From Candidatus Saccharimonadota bacterium (GTDB lineage: Bacteria; Patescibacteriota; Saccharimonadia; Saccharimonadales; JAICHO01), in assembly GCA_025924835.1 (NCBI GenBank), contig JAICHO010000006.1, forward strand, positions 1-34,162: 34,162 bases of DNA, read 5' to 3'. Each line of letters starts with the position of its first letter. Positions within the stretch are counted from its first letter, which is position 1. Below the pieces are notes generated by a model. The model was not told the origin of the DNA, ran no database searches, and saw only the letters and a program-made list of their open reading frames with translations. Shown piece after piece: positions 17,391 to 25,462 of this stretch. A program made the position numbers and the translations under genes.

Positions 17391-17840
17391 ATGCCTCGTA
17401 AATCACGTAAGCAACATTACGCATCGGATTTTGGCCTGGATGTTCTATCTGGAGACACTGATATGTTCAGGTGGTTTTTGCTGTGTTACCTATTCGGAAA
17501 GCCAATTCAATCTGATGTAGCGGTATCAACATGGCGTCTTTTAGTTGAAGAAAAGTACGATACGCCCTGGGCAATCATAGAAGCTACGGACTACGGACTG
17601 GTGAGAGTATTGCACAGAGGAGGCTACACCCGTTACCAACATGTCACTGCACATGGTCTAAAGGTTTGCATGGAACAGCTGATAAAAAACTATGAAGGCT
17701 CATTGTACCTTATGTTGGACAATAGCGCCGACGAAGACGAATTTGCTAAAAGGCTTCAGGAGCTTTACGGCGTCGGGCCAAAAATTGCAGAAATCTTTAC
17801 GTGTGAACTTGAAGAGTTTTTTGCCCGCAGGGTGGAATAA
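17391..17840 (+). CDS. small helix-hairpin-helix-type protein (HhH-GPD-like)
   Basis: FGKPIQSDVAVSTWRLLVEE..LQELYGVGPKIAEIF hairpin motif. Alternative upstream start at 17364. Confidence 0.5.
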   Translation: MPRKSRKQHYASDFGLDVLSGDTDMFRWFLLCYLFGKPIQSDVAVSTWRLLVEEKYDTPWAIIEATDYGLVRVLHRGGYTRYQHVTAHGLKVCMEQLIKNYEGSLYLMLDNSADEDEFAKRLQELYGVGPKIAEIFTCELEEFFARRVE

Positions 17841-17931
17841 CCGATCAGTAAAACGTTGACTTTCTTACATTTTTAATTCTTAATTCCTGGCTTATACTGC
17901 GGCTAGTAGCTTAAAGCGAAAGGAAATAGTC

Positions 17932-18252
17932 GTGGCAAAATACATTCTGTTATACAAGTCGGATGAAGCAAGTGACTGGAGCCAATTGCCCGAACCAGAA
18001 GTGAAAAAGATTATGCAGGCATGGGGTGAGTGGGTTGGCTCTATAGGTGCGGCCAGAAAAGACAGTGGTCCTTTTAAGTTTGGCGGCAAAAGCGCCACCA
18101 AAGACGGTCCGAAAGACGCCGACAATTTATTTACTGGCTATGCCATTATTGAGGCACAAAACTTTGACGAGGCACTAAGCATCGCCCAAAAAGCCCCGAA
18201 CGTCCAAGGCGGTACGGGCACCATTGAAGTGTACGAAGCGTTTGGAATCTAG
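17932..18252 (+). CDS. YCII-related (DGPF-like) domain protein
   Basis: MAKYILLYKSDEA..ATKDGPKDADNLFTGYAIIEAQNFDEALSIAQKAP; SD aaagga. Confidence 0.85.
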   Translation: MAKYILLYKSDEASDWSQLPEPEVKKIMQAWGEWVGSIGAARKDSGPFKFGGKSATKDGPKDADNLFTGYAIIEAQNFDEALSIAQKAPNVQGGTGTIEVYEAFGI

Positions 18253-18286
18253 CCATAGAAGCATGGGAAAGCGCTATAATTAAGCT

Positions 18287-18889
18287 ATGAGAAAAATTAT
18301 TGTCCAAGAGTTTATAACATTAGACGGAGTTATGCAGGCACCGGGCGGACCCGAAGAAGATATATCAACAGGTTTTAAGTATGGTGGTTGGACAGCACCA
18401 TATTTTCGTGAAGCTGACGATGCGGCTGCTAATTTTATGGCAGAATGGATGCGGTCTACAGATATTCTTTTGGGCCGAAAAACATACGACATTTTTGCTG
18501 GCTACTGGCCGGCGCACGCGGACATATGGCCAGGTATCAATGATGTTACCAAATACTGTGTGAGCACGACTTTGGATAAGTCAGACTGGCAAAACACCAT
18601 ATTTCTTAAAAGCGTAGAAGACATCAAAAAGCTGAAAGATTCAGAGGGCGGCGACCTCAAAGTCCATGGCAGTGGTAACTTAGTTCAGACACTCCTCAAA
18701 CATGATTTAGTTGATGAGCTGGTGCTTCAGACATTCCCAATCACACTTGGGCAAGGCAAAAAATTATTTGAGGATGGTGCAATTGCGGCAGCTTGGACTC
18801 TCATGGACAGTTTGGTAACGCCGAATGGCGTAATCTTTGCCAGTTACAAACGGGCTGGAGAAGTCAAAACTGGTACGGTCGGAGAGTAA
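18287..18889 (+). CDS. dihydrofolate reductase family protein, paralog 3
   Basis: MRKIIVQEFITLDGVMQAPGGPEED..LLGRKTYDIFAGYW..VHGSGNLVQTLLKHDLVDELVLQTFPITLGQGKKLF. Confidence 0.93.
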   Translation: MRKIIVQEFITLDGVMQAPGGPEEDISTGFKYGGWTAPYFREADDAAANFMAEWMRSTDILLGRKTYDIFAGYWPAHADIWPGINDVTKYCVSTTLDKSDWQNTIFLKSVEDIKKLKDSEGGDLKVHGSGNLVQTLLKHDLVDELVLQTFPITLGQGKKLFEDGAIAAAWTLMDSLVTPNGVIFASYKRAGEVKTGTVGE

Positions 18890-18909
18890 GACCGGCTCAT
18901 TTGATTAAT

Positions 18910-19365
18910 ATGGCTGACAAAATTGGCTCTAAAGCGATAATTCCCAATCCGGCACTTAAGCCTTTTACGTTTTTGGTGGGCGAATGGCAAACCACCGGGT
19001 CACACCCTTATTTTCCTGACGCCGAACTACACGGCCGCGCATCTTTTGAGTGGATTGAAGGTGGTGCTTTTTTATTAACACGCTCCGAGCTTGATCATCC
19101 GAAATTTCCGGCCGGAATCGCTATTTACGGCAGTGATGACGACGCGCAGGCATACTATATGATTTATTTTGACGAGCGCGGTATTTCCAGAAAATATGAT
19201 GTTTCCATCACAGATAACCAGCTTAAATGGTGGCGGAATGACACAAAATTTTCGCAACGGTTTACGCTGAATATACAAAAAGACAAGCTGGTTAGTTACG
19301 GTGAAATGTCACGTGATGGCGGCCCCTGGGAAAACGACTTGTCACTGACTTACAAAAAGCTATAA
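18910..19365 (+). CDS. DUF1579-like small protein
   Basis: ALKPFTFLVGEWQTTGSHPYFPDAELHGRASFEWIEGGAFLLTRSE; start placed at the internal ATG (18910). Confidence 0.65.
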   Translation: MADKIGSKAIIPNPALKPFTFLVGEWQTTGSHPYFPDAELHGRASFEWIEGGAFLLTRSELDHPKFPAGIAIYGSDDDAQAYYMIYFDERGISRKYDVSITDNQLKWWRNDTKFSQRFTLNIQKDKLVSYGEMSRDGGPWENDLSLTYKKL

Positions 19366-19429
19366 CCTAAAATGCCAACTAGACGGGCTGGAGCGCAAGA
19401 CCAGTTTGTTTGCCTGGTATAATTGCCCT

Positions 19430-19852
19430 GTGTTAAACGCTACACCATTTTTGTTATTTGACGGCAACTGCGCCGAAGCAATGACGTTTTATCATGACTG
19501 TCTTGGCGGCGACCTAGTGCTGACCAAGCTTGGCGATACGCCTATGAAAGACCAATTCCCACCAGAAAAGCACGCCCGGATTATCAACGCATATTTAAAA
19601 AGCGGCGAAATTGAAATATCGGCGACTGATTGGATGGCTTCGCCGGAGTTTGACCCAATCCAAGGTAACACCTCCGCTATATTTATAACCGGGGAAACCT
19701 ATGATGAGCTAAAGACAGTTTTTGATAAGCTCAAAGACGGGAACAATAACACCAGACTGCAAGACCTGCATGATATGCCCTTTGGGATATACGGGCAGTT
19801 TTATGACAAATACGGTACCCAGTGGATTTTTAGGGGTGATAAAGCTGCGTAA
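19430..19852 (+). CDS. VOC family protein (PhnB-like)
   Basis: LNATPFLLFDGNCAEAMTFYHDCLGGDLVLTKLGD..MPFGIYGQFYDKYGTQWIF; GTG start at 19430. Confidence 0.9.
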   Translation: MLNATPFLLFDGNCAEAMTFYHDCLGGDLVLTKLGDTPMKDQFPPEKHARIINAYLKSGEIEISATDWMASPEFDPIQGNTSAIFITGETYDELKTVFDKLKDGNNNTRLQDLHDMPFGIYGQFYDKYGTQWIFRGDKAA

Positions 19853-19855
19853 CCC

Positions 19856-20251
19856 ATGACTGCAAATAAGCAAATCGACAAGTACATACAATCTCTCCCA
19901 GCCTGGCAGCAAAAAATATGTAAAGAAATGCGGCAGTTAATCCATGAAGCCGCGCCAGATATTCAGGAAGAGATTAAGTTTACCAACCGCCCTTACTTTA
20001 CGCTTAATGGGAATGTCTGCGCGCTGCTATCTGCCAAGGATCACATAAATGTTTTTATCTATGACCCCATCGCGCCCGACCCAAAAGGCATCATCAATCA
20101 GGGGCAAGGCAATGCTACGGCCCGCTCAATCCAGATATATCAGCACCACTCAGTGGATAAATCGGCATTTGTTGCATTAATAAAGGCAGTAGCCGCCAAT
20201 AACCGCAAGGGCGGCTGGCGCAAACTAAAGAAATTAGACTCAAAAGCTTGA
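19856..20251 (+). CDS. DUF1801 domain-containing protein (YdhG-like)
   Basis: IDKYIQSLPAWQQKICKEMRQLIHEAAPDIQEEIKFTNRPYFTLNGNVCALLSAKDHINVFIY; 3 nt after the VOC gene. Confidence 0.85.
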   Translation: MTANKQIDKYIQSLPAWQQKICKEMRQLIHEAAPDIQEEIKFTNRPYFTLNGNVCALLSAKDHINVFIYDPIAPDPKGIINQGQGNATARSIQIYQHHSVDKSAFVALIKAVAANNRKGGWRKLKKLDSKA

Positions 20252-20288
20252 GGCTGGGCGCTGCCACTGCTAAAAACAGATAATAAGA

Positions 20289-20505
20289 TTAGTTTTTGTG
20301 ACCGGTCTCGCGTGTCTGGCGCCACTTGCGTGGATGGATGATCGCATAGGCATTGAAGTCATATCCCAAGCCGTACCAGCGGTTATTCACAAATGGAGCG
20401 TTAGGGTTCCAAACCCTGGGATTTGAAACGTGCCTTGGTAGGCCGGCGAAAATCATATGGCATGCCCAAGAATGTACCGACTTTATTATGTTTACCCTGT
20501 GCCAT
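20289..20505 (-). pseudogene. DUF5808-like small protein, disrupted by a 1-nt frameshift
   Basis: Frame 1: MAQGKHNKVGTFLGMPYDFRRPTKARFKS; after a 1-nt shift in ATCCCAGG: RVWNPNAPFVNNRWYGLGYDFNAYAIIHPRKWRQTRETGHKN*. Not in ORF track. Confidence 0.65.
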
Positions 20506-20540
20506 GTACCTTAATATAGCCTGTTTGTTATGATTAAAAG

Positions 20541-20984
20541 ATGAAAACTACCTACGAAACAACTGTCATAGGCTACGGCAATCATGCTTCAATCGAAATT
20601 CCAGATAAAAACTTGGCTGAAATTGGCGGTAATAAACGAGCACCGCTGAAAATTACCATTAATGGCTACACGTATCAGAGCACGGCAACAGGGGTAGATG
20701 GCAAATGTATGGTAGTGTTCCCTATGCGTGACCGCCAGGCCTCCGGTGCCGCGGCTGGTGACCGAATAACAGTGACCTTGGAGCTTGACGATGGTTACAG
20801 ACACGTAGATGTACCCGCGGCATTAAGTGAAGTGTTGGCGGAAAATGGCCTAAGTGATACGTTCCATGACCTTACCTATTCAAAACGGAAAGAGTTCGCA
20901 CGCCAAGTCACTGAGGCAAAAACCGAAGAAACCAAAACCCGCAGGATCAAAAAGATTCTAAAGCAACTTGGACATAACGCATGA
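20541..20984 (+). CDS. DUF1905 / YdeI-OmpD-associated-like protein
   Basis: Small barrel N-term (GDRITVTLELDDGYRHVDVPAALSEVL) plus TFHDLTYSKRKEFARQVTEAKTEETKTRRIKKIL. Confidence 0.85.
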   Translation: MKTTYETTVIGYGNHASIEIPDKNLAEIGGNKRAPLKITINGYTYQSTATGVDGKCMVVFPMRDRQASGAAAGDRITVTLELDDGYRHVDVPAALSEVLAENGLSDTFHDLTYSKRKEFARQVTEAKTEETKTRRIKKILKQLGHNA

Positions 20985-21466
20985 AAAAACAAACTAAGTA
21001 TGTAGTCGCAGTAATCCTAAAAAATAAGACAAACCCTGACCAGTTTTTAGTAGTGAAACGACCTGATGATGATCCGGACTTGGGCGGCCATTGGGGATTC
21101 CCGGCCGCAACCATGAAGCCAGGTGAGCTACCAGAACAAGCGGCCAAACGCATTTGTAGGGAAAAGCTGAATTGCGACGCGGAATCAACAAGATTCCTGG
21201 GGGTTATGTTCCAAAAGCGGAATAGTTACGACATTTTTTTAATGGATATTGATATGGTGCTGGCCGACGGTCAGGAACCTGATGTCCATGCCGCAAATAC
21301 AGAGAATACTGCTTACGTCTATCAGAAATGGTCTACTGACCCTGAGGATCTACGAATGTCAGCTAACGGCGGCTCGTGTTGCAGCAGTATTTTTCTTACC
21401 GATCGTGGTCTACTTGATAAAGCAGATTGGATAGCCTCACTTGAAGGATCAGATACCGTTGGCTAA
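20981..21466 (+). CDS. Nudix hydrolase-like protein with degenerate Nudix box
   Basis: FLVVKRPDDDPDLGGHWGFPAATMKPGELPEQAAKRICREKLNCD; fold-level similarity to Nudix but catalytic positions altered. Overlaps previous gene by 4 nt. Confidence 0.7.
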   Translation: MKKQTKYVVAVILKNKTNPDQFLVVKRPDDDPDLGGHWGFPAATMKPGELPEQAAKRICREKLNCDAESTRFLGVMFQKRNSYDIFLMDIDMVLADGQEPDVHAANTENTAYVYQKWSTDPEDLRMSANGGSCCSSIFLTDRGLLDKADWIASLEGSDTVG

Positions 21467-21627
21467 CAACTCTACGATTTTATAAAATAGTGCTGCCCAA
21501 AAGCCATAACGTTGCTGATATTCTGACTTTACCAGCAGAAGTGTAGATTAACTAACTATTAATTACTCAAAAGTACTGTAAGGTAGGCGTATTACATGCA
21601 TTCAACTTTTAAATGAAGGAGGGGTCC

Positions 21628-22665
21628 ATGAAAGCGGCAAATTTTCAAGGAAAAGGAAAAGTAGTGTTAGGGGATTTTCCAAATCCCAAAATACAAGAGC
21701 AGACGGACGCAATTATACGAGTAGTACGGACATGTGTATGCGGCTCTGACCTATGGTATTACAGGGGTATTTTGGATCACGAAACAGGACGCATAGGCCA
21801 CGAACTCATAGGTGTTATTGAAGAAGTAGGTGGAGACGTAAAAGAGCTCAAGCCGGGAGATTTTGTTATTGCGCCCTTTAAATTTAGTGACGGTACATGT
21901 GCGAACTGTTTAGCAGGGTTTCAGTCTAATTGTATCCATGGTGCGTCATTTAGTGCGGGCACTGACGGGGGCCAAGGCCAGTTTGTGAGGTCACCTTATG
22001 CTGACGCGACATTAGTTAAAGTTCCTGGTTCGGACTTTTCAGAAGAAATGCTCGCTTCTTTCACTGCCCTATCCGATGTGATGTGTACCGGCTATCACGC
22101 CGCAATCAGCGCTGAAATTAAAGAAGGCGATACGATAGCAGTCGTAGGAGACGGTGCTGTTGGTTTGTGTGCGATTATAAGTGCGAAAAAGTTAGGCGCG
22201 AAGCGAATTATTGCTTTAAGCCGTAACCCTGCCAGGCAAGAGGTCGCTAAAGAGTTTGGAGCCACAGATATTGTTTCGGAGCGTGGCCAGGCAGCAATTG
22301 ATGCGACGATGAAACTAACTGATGGAGTTGGTGTAAATGCAGCGCTTGAGTGCGTAGGATCCGACGAAGCTATGGAGACGGCAGTTGGCATAACCCGTGC
22401 AGGCGGCATAGTTGGCGCAGTAGGTGTGCCTAACTACGACAACTTTAAATATCAAAGTGCTTTTTGGAAAAATGTTGGTATTCGTGGCGGTATCGCGCCA
22501 GCCCGGCAGTATATTCCTGAGCTATTAGAAGACGTGTTAAAAGGCCGCATAAATCCAGGTCGTGTATTTGACCTGACAACGGATCTTGAGCATATTTCGG
22601 AAGCTTATGCCGCCATGGATGAACGCAGAGCAATTAAGTCCCTGATAAAAGTTAGTGAATTGTAG
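21628..22665 (+). CDS. zinc-dependent alcohol dehydrogenase (MDR superfamily)
   Basis: CVCGSDLWYYRG, GHELIGVIEEVG, CANCLAGFQSNCIHG, VVGDGAVGLCAIISAKKLGAKRIIALS; SD gaaggaggggtccatg. Confidence 0.93.
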   Translation: MKAANFQGKGKVVLGDFPNPKIQEQTDAIIRVVRTCVCGSDLWYYRGILDHETGRIGHELIGVIEEVGGDVKELKPGDFVIAPFKFSDGTCANCLAGFQSNCIHGASFSAGTDGGQGQFVRSPYADATLVKVPGSDFSEEMLASFTALSDVMCTGYHAAISAEIKEGDTIAVVGDGAVGLCAIISAKKLGAKRIIALSRNPARQEVAKEFGATDIVSERGQAAIDATMKLTDGVGVNAALECVGSDEAMETAVGITRAGGIVGAVGVPNYDNFKYQSAFWKNVGIRGGIAPARQYIPELLEDVLKGRINPGRVFDLTTDLEHISEAYAAMDERRAIKSLIKVSEL

Positions 22666-22718
22666 GAAGATGAAAGTTACCAAAAATTCGGGCCAAGCTT
22701 TTAAAGAAACTACTTAAA

Positions 22719-23051
22719 TTACGGTGTGGATGATTTCTTTTTGAAGCGGTCTTTGTCGCGAGTTTTAACCTTGTTAAGGACCTTGACCATGGCAGCATCC
22801 AGATCAATTCCCTCCCTATTGGCAAGGCATATAAGGGCATATATGACATCAGCGATTTCCTGGTCCAGCTCCTGGCTAGCTTCGGTGAGCTTTTTTGGTT
22901 TGTCACCGTAAAGGTGATTTAACAGCCGGGCCACTTCCCCCACTTCTTCCGTAATCCGAGCTAAAATGCTCAACGGTTCCCAATACGGCTTTTCGTGCTG
23001 CTGTAGCCACTCGTCAATCTCCTTCTGCCAATACCCCAAATACCTCTTCAT
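22719..23051 (-). CDS. MazG-like nucleotide pyrophosphohydrolase
   Basis: ILARITEEVGEVARLLNHLYGDKP..ELDQEIADVIYALICLANREGIDL. Confidence 0.85.
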   Translation of the reverse strand: MKRYLGYWQKEIDEWLQQHEKPYWEPLSILARITEEVGEVARLLNHLYGDKPKKLTEASQELDQEIADVIYALICLANREGIDLDAAMVKVLNKVKTRDKDRFKKKSSTP

Positions 23052-23071
23052 AATTCATCATCCATTTTATC

Positions 23072-23194
23072 GGGACTGATTCACTTGAGTGCAATTTTGG
23101 TGGAAGGCCGAGCATCGGAGCGGAGCGTACTTTGGGTACGTGAGCACCGAAGCAGAGGTGTTGCGCCAGAAGTGTGCCAAGTGCATCGGTCCTT
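23072..23194. repeat. structured hairpin element, copy 1
   Basis: Outer arms GGACTGATTCACTTG / CAAGTGCATCGGTCC, inner TTTTGGTG / CGCCAGAA, apical GCGTACTTTGGGTACGT; related to 25755-25880. Confidence 0.6.
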
Positions 23195-23958
23195 TACGCG
23201 CGTTCTTTGGCCATGAAGTCCTTAACGCTATTAACGGTGTCCATAAACTGGCTCGGGAAGATAATGGTGCTGTTTTTTTCTACCGCGATCTCACTTAAAA
23301 TCTGCAGATTACGCAACTGTAAAGCGATTGGGTGAGCGGAAATGATGTCAGCGGCGTCGCCCAGAGCGGTGGCGCTTAGTTTTTCGCCTTCGGCGGCGAT
23401 AATTTTGGCGCGTTTTTCACGTTCTGCCTCGGCCTCTTTGGCCATAGCACGCTGCATACTGTCAGGCAGTTGGATGTCCTTGAGCTCTACATTACTGACA
23501 TAAATGCCCCACTTTTCGGTGGCGCTGTCCAGTATAGCCTTGACGGCTTCGTTAAGTTTGGAGGTTTCACTGAGTACGTGGTCCAGAGTGGTTTGGCCAA
23601 CCACATTACGAACGGTGGTCTGTGCAATCTGATATGTTGCCGACACAACGTTTTCAATTTCTACGATTGCCTTGATGGGGTCCACTACCTGGTAATAAGC
23701 CACGGCTGCGACATCTATGGAAACATTGTCTTTGGTAATGATTTTTTGCGTTTCAATTGGCAGTGTCACGGTCCGTAAAGCTACTTTACGCATCTGATCA
23801 ACAATAGGGATGATTACCCTGAAACCAGGTTCCTTAACGCCGCCCTGTACTTTCCCCAGCCTAAAGACTACGCCGCGTTCGTATTGATTTATGATCCTCG
23901 CCCCGTTGGCGATGATAATGATAATTATTATAATTAGCAGAACTCCGAAAAACCCCAT
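23194..23958 (-). CDS. slipin family (SPFH/Band 7) protein
   Basis: [73 protein letters not shown]. Confidence 0.95.
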   Translation of the reverse strand: MGFFGVLLIIIIIIIIANGARIINQYERGVVFRLGKVQGGVKEPGFRVIIPIVDQMRKVALRTVTLPIETQKIITKDNVSIDVAAVAYYQVVDPIKAIVEIENVVSATYQIAQTTVRNVVGQTTLDHVLSETSKLNEAVKAILDSATEKWGIYVSNVELKDIQLPDSMQRAMAKEAEAEREKRAKIIAAEGEKLSATALGDAADIISAHPIALQLRNLQILSEIAVEKNSTIIFPSQFMDTVNSVKDFMAKERA

Positions 23959-24029
23959 AGCAGCTCCTTTGTTATGGTTACATTCTAGCTGTAAGGATTA
24001 CTGTGCGCAAGCTGACGAGCTAAAAGTAA

Positions 24030-24404
24030 TTATGTGCGGTTTTCCAGACTGCTTGCCAGTTGATCCAGACCCATTAGTTCCTGTTCCAAATTTTTGACCT
24101 GACTGTTGGCCTGGTCCTGAACGCTTGTCATGCCGTGTTGCAAATTCAGGACATTCGCGCGCATATCGCTGACGTCCTTGAGCTTTGTGGCCCGGTCCTT
24201 ATCCGGTTCTGTTTGATTGTTCTGACTCCTGGCAATGTCGGCTTCTTTGGCCTGTATCTGCGCCTGGAGTTGTTGTACTTCTTTGTTCAGCTCGGTTTTT
24301 TTAATTTCCGCTTGGCTACGGATATTGTTAATCTCCGTCCTTTTGAAATCTATAGCACGGCGTATATTGGAAGCCGCTACTTTAAAATAATCGCTTGCCG
24401 ACAC
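24030..24404 (-). CDS. hypothetical coiled-coil protein, 124 aa
   Basis: Heptad-rich, no TM; same strand just upstream of slipin. Confidence 0.7.
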   Translation of the reverse strand: MSASDYFKVAASNIRRAIDFKRTEINNIRSQAEIKKTELNKEVQQLQAQIQAKEADIARSQNNQTEPDKDRATKLKDVSDMRANVLNLQHGMTSVQDQANSQVKNLEQELMGLDQLASSLENRT

Positions 24405-24501
24405 GTTTAACTCCTATCAAGCCAACTATAAGCCCTGGTCATGAATTATAAAGTTAGATTACTTACGCGCGAAGAACCACTATGGTCGCATACGTACCGG
24501 C

Positions 24502-24530
24502 TTGACAACGCTTATAGCTAAAACTACACT
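24502..24530 (+). promoter_or_regulatory. sigma70-type promoter
   Basis: TTGACA - 17 nt - TACACT, 39 nt upstream of the next start codon. Confidence 0.7.
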
Positions 24531-24568
24531 GAGGTTTAAAGCATAAGTAACATGGAAGGATTTACCGG

Positions 24569-25063
24569 ATGATTGGGTTAAAAAATAATCAAGCAGGGTT
24601 CAGCAATGCCGTGGCGGTGCTATTCATATTAGCAATTGGCGTGGTGGGCGTATTAGCGCTTCATATGAGTAGCGCTCAGAGATTACGATACACTTTGCCA
24701 ACTATTTCCCGGCCGGCTTTTAGCTCCTCCTCTATTTGCAGTTCAAGTGGAGTAACGATGGTTGCAGGGGCAGGTCAAAGCTGCTCTATTACTCAGGACG
24801 CAAGTGGGGTACATTGTAAAATTAATGGTGCCGATGTAACCTGTCCGCCAGCGACCATCCCAAGTACCACCACCTCTGGCACGTCCGGAACTGCTACTAA
24901 TAACACCACTAAAACCACAACTAATGGCAGTACTGGATCAACCGGAACATCCGTATGTACGGCCGACGGTCACAAAATTACAGGCGCAAACTGTTCTATA
25001 AGCTCTGATTCGTCCGGCGTGCACTGTAAGCTTAGCGGCAAAGATGTCCCTTGCGACAATTAA
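24569..25063 (+). CDS. pilin-like surface protein with two cysteine-rich repeats and Ser/Thr linker
   Basis: NNQAGFSNAVAVLFILAIGVVGVLAL N-terminal helix; duplicated CSI..SGVHCK(I/L)(N/S)G.DV.C module; TTTSGTSGTATNNTTKTTTNGSTGSTGTS linker. Confidence 0.7.
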   Translation: MIGLKNNQAGFSNAVAVLFILAIGVVGVLALHMSSAQRLRYTLPTISRPAFSSSSICSSSGVTMVAGAGQSCSITQDASGVHCKINGADVTCPPATIPSTTTSGTSGTATNNTTKTTTNGSTGSTGTSVCTADGHKITGANCSISSDSSGVHCKLSGKDVPCDN

Positions 25064-25084
25064 AACCGTAGATTTTAGCAACAA

Positions 25085-25116
25085 ATTAAAAAGATCCCAT
25101 ATGGGATCTTTTTAAT
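25085..25116. terminator. perfect 32-bp palindromic terminator
   Basis: ATTAAAAAGATCCCATATGGGATCTTTTTAAT. Confidence 0.85.
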
Positions 25117-25145
25117 GGTGGGTGAAGGCCGGGGACAGGCGAACC
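25116..25145 (-). repeat. degenerate tRNA 3'-end (T-arm + CCA) fragment
   Basis: Reverse complement GGTTCGCCTGTCCCCGGCCTTCACCCACCA; shares GGTTCG.. and CCCACCA with the tRNA-Val 3' end. Confidence 0.5.
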
Positions 25146-25150
25146 AAGCT

Positions 25151-25187
25151 AAGTAAAAAGCCTATCACAAGGATAGGCTTTTTACTT
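25151..25187. terminator. terminator hairpin abutting CCA of tRNA-Val
   Basis: AAGTAAAAAGCCTATCacaaggATAGGCTTTTTACTT. Confidence 0.85.
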
Positions 25188-25263
25188 GGTGGGCGCTGAG
25201 GGACTCGAACCCCCGACCCTCTCGGTGTAAACGAGATGCTCTAGCCAACTGAGCTAAGCGCCC
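25187..25263 (-). tRNA. tRNA-Val (UAC)
   Basis: GGGCGCT TA GCTC AGTTGGCTA GAGC A TCTCG TTTACAC CGAGA GGGTC GGGGG TTCGAGT CCCTC AGCGCCC A CCA. Confidence 0.96.
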
Positions 25264-25322
25264 TGACAAACACTAGCCGATAATACCACATCTTATCTGT
25301 TGATTCCACGATTGAGTACACT

Positions 25323-25409
<87 letters not shown>

Positions 25410-25429
25410 ACGAGTAGATGAACTTCTGC

Positions 25430-25462
25430 TATCTTACGGATTTTAAGCTTAAAACTCAAGTT
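25430..25462 (-). promoter_or_regulatory. 33-bp repeat carrying tRNA-Leu promoter, copy 1
   Basis: Reverse complement AACTTGAGTTTTAAGCTTAAAATCCGTAAGATA: TTGAGT -17- TAAGAT; identical to 29138-29170. Confidence 0.8.

Noticed and set aside
12300-21500. Integron-like gene cassette array
   Set aside because: Many small same-strand genes of cassette-like families, but I could not find paired attC-type RYYYAAC/GTTRRRY sites at consistent positions and there is no integrase in the window.
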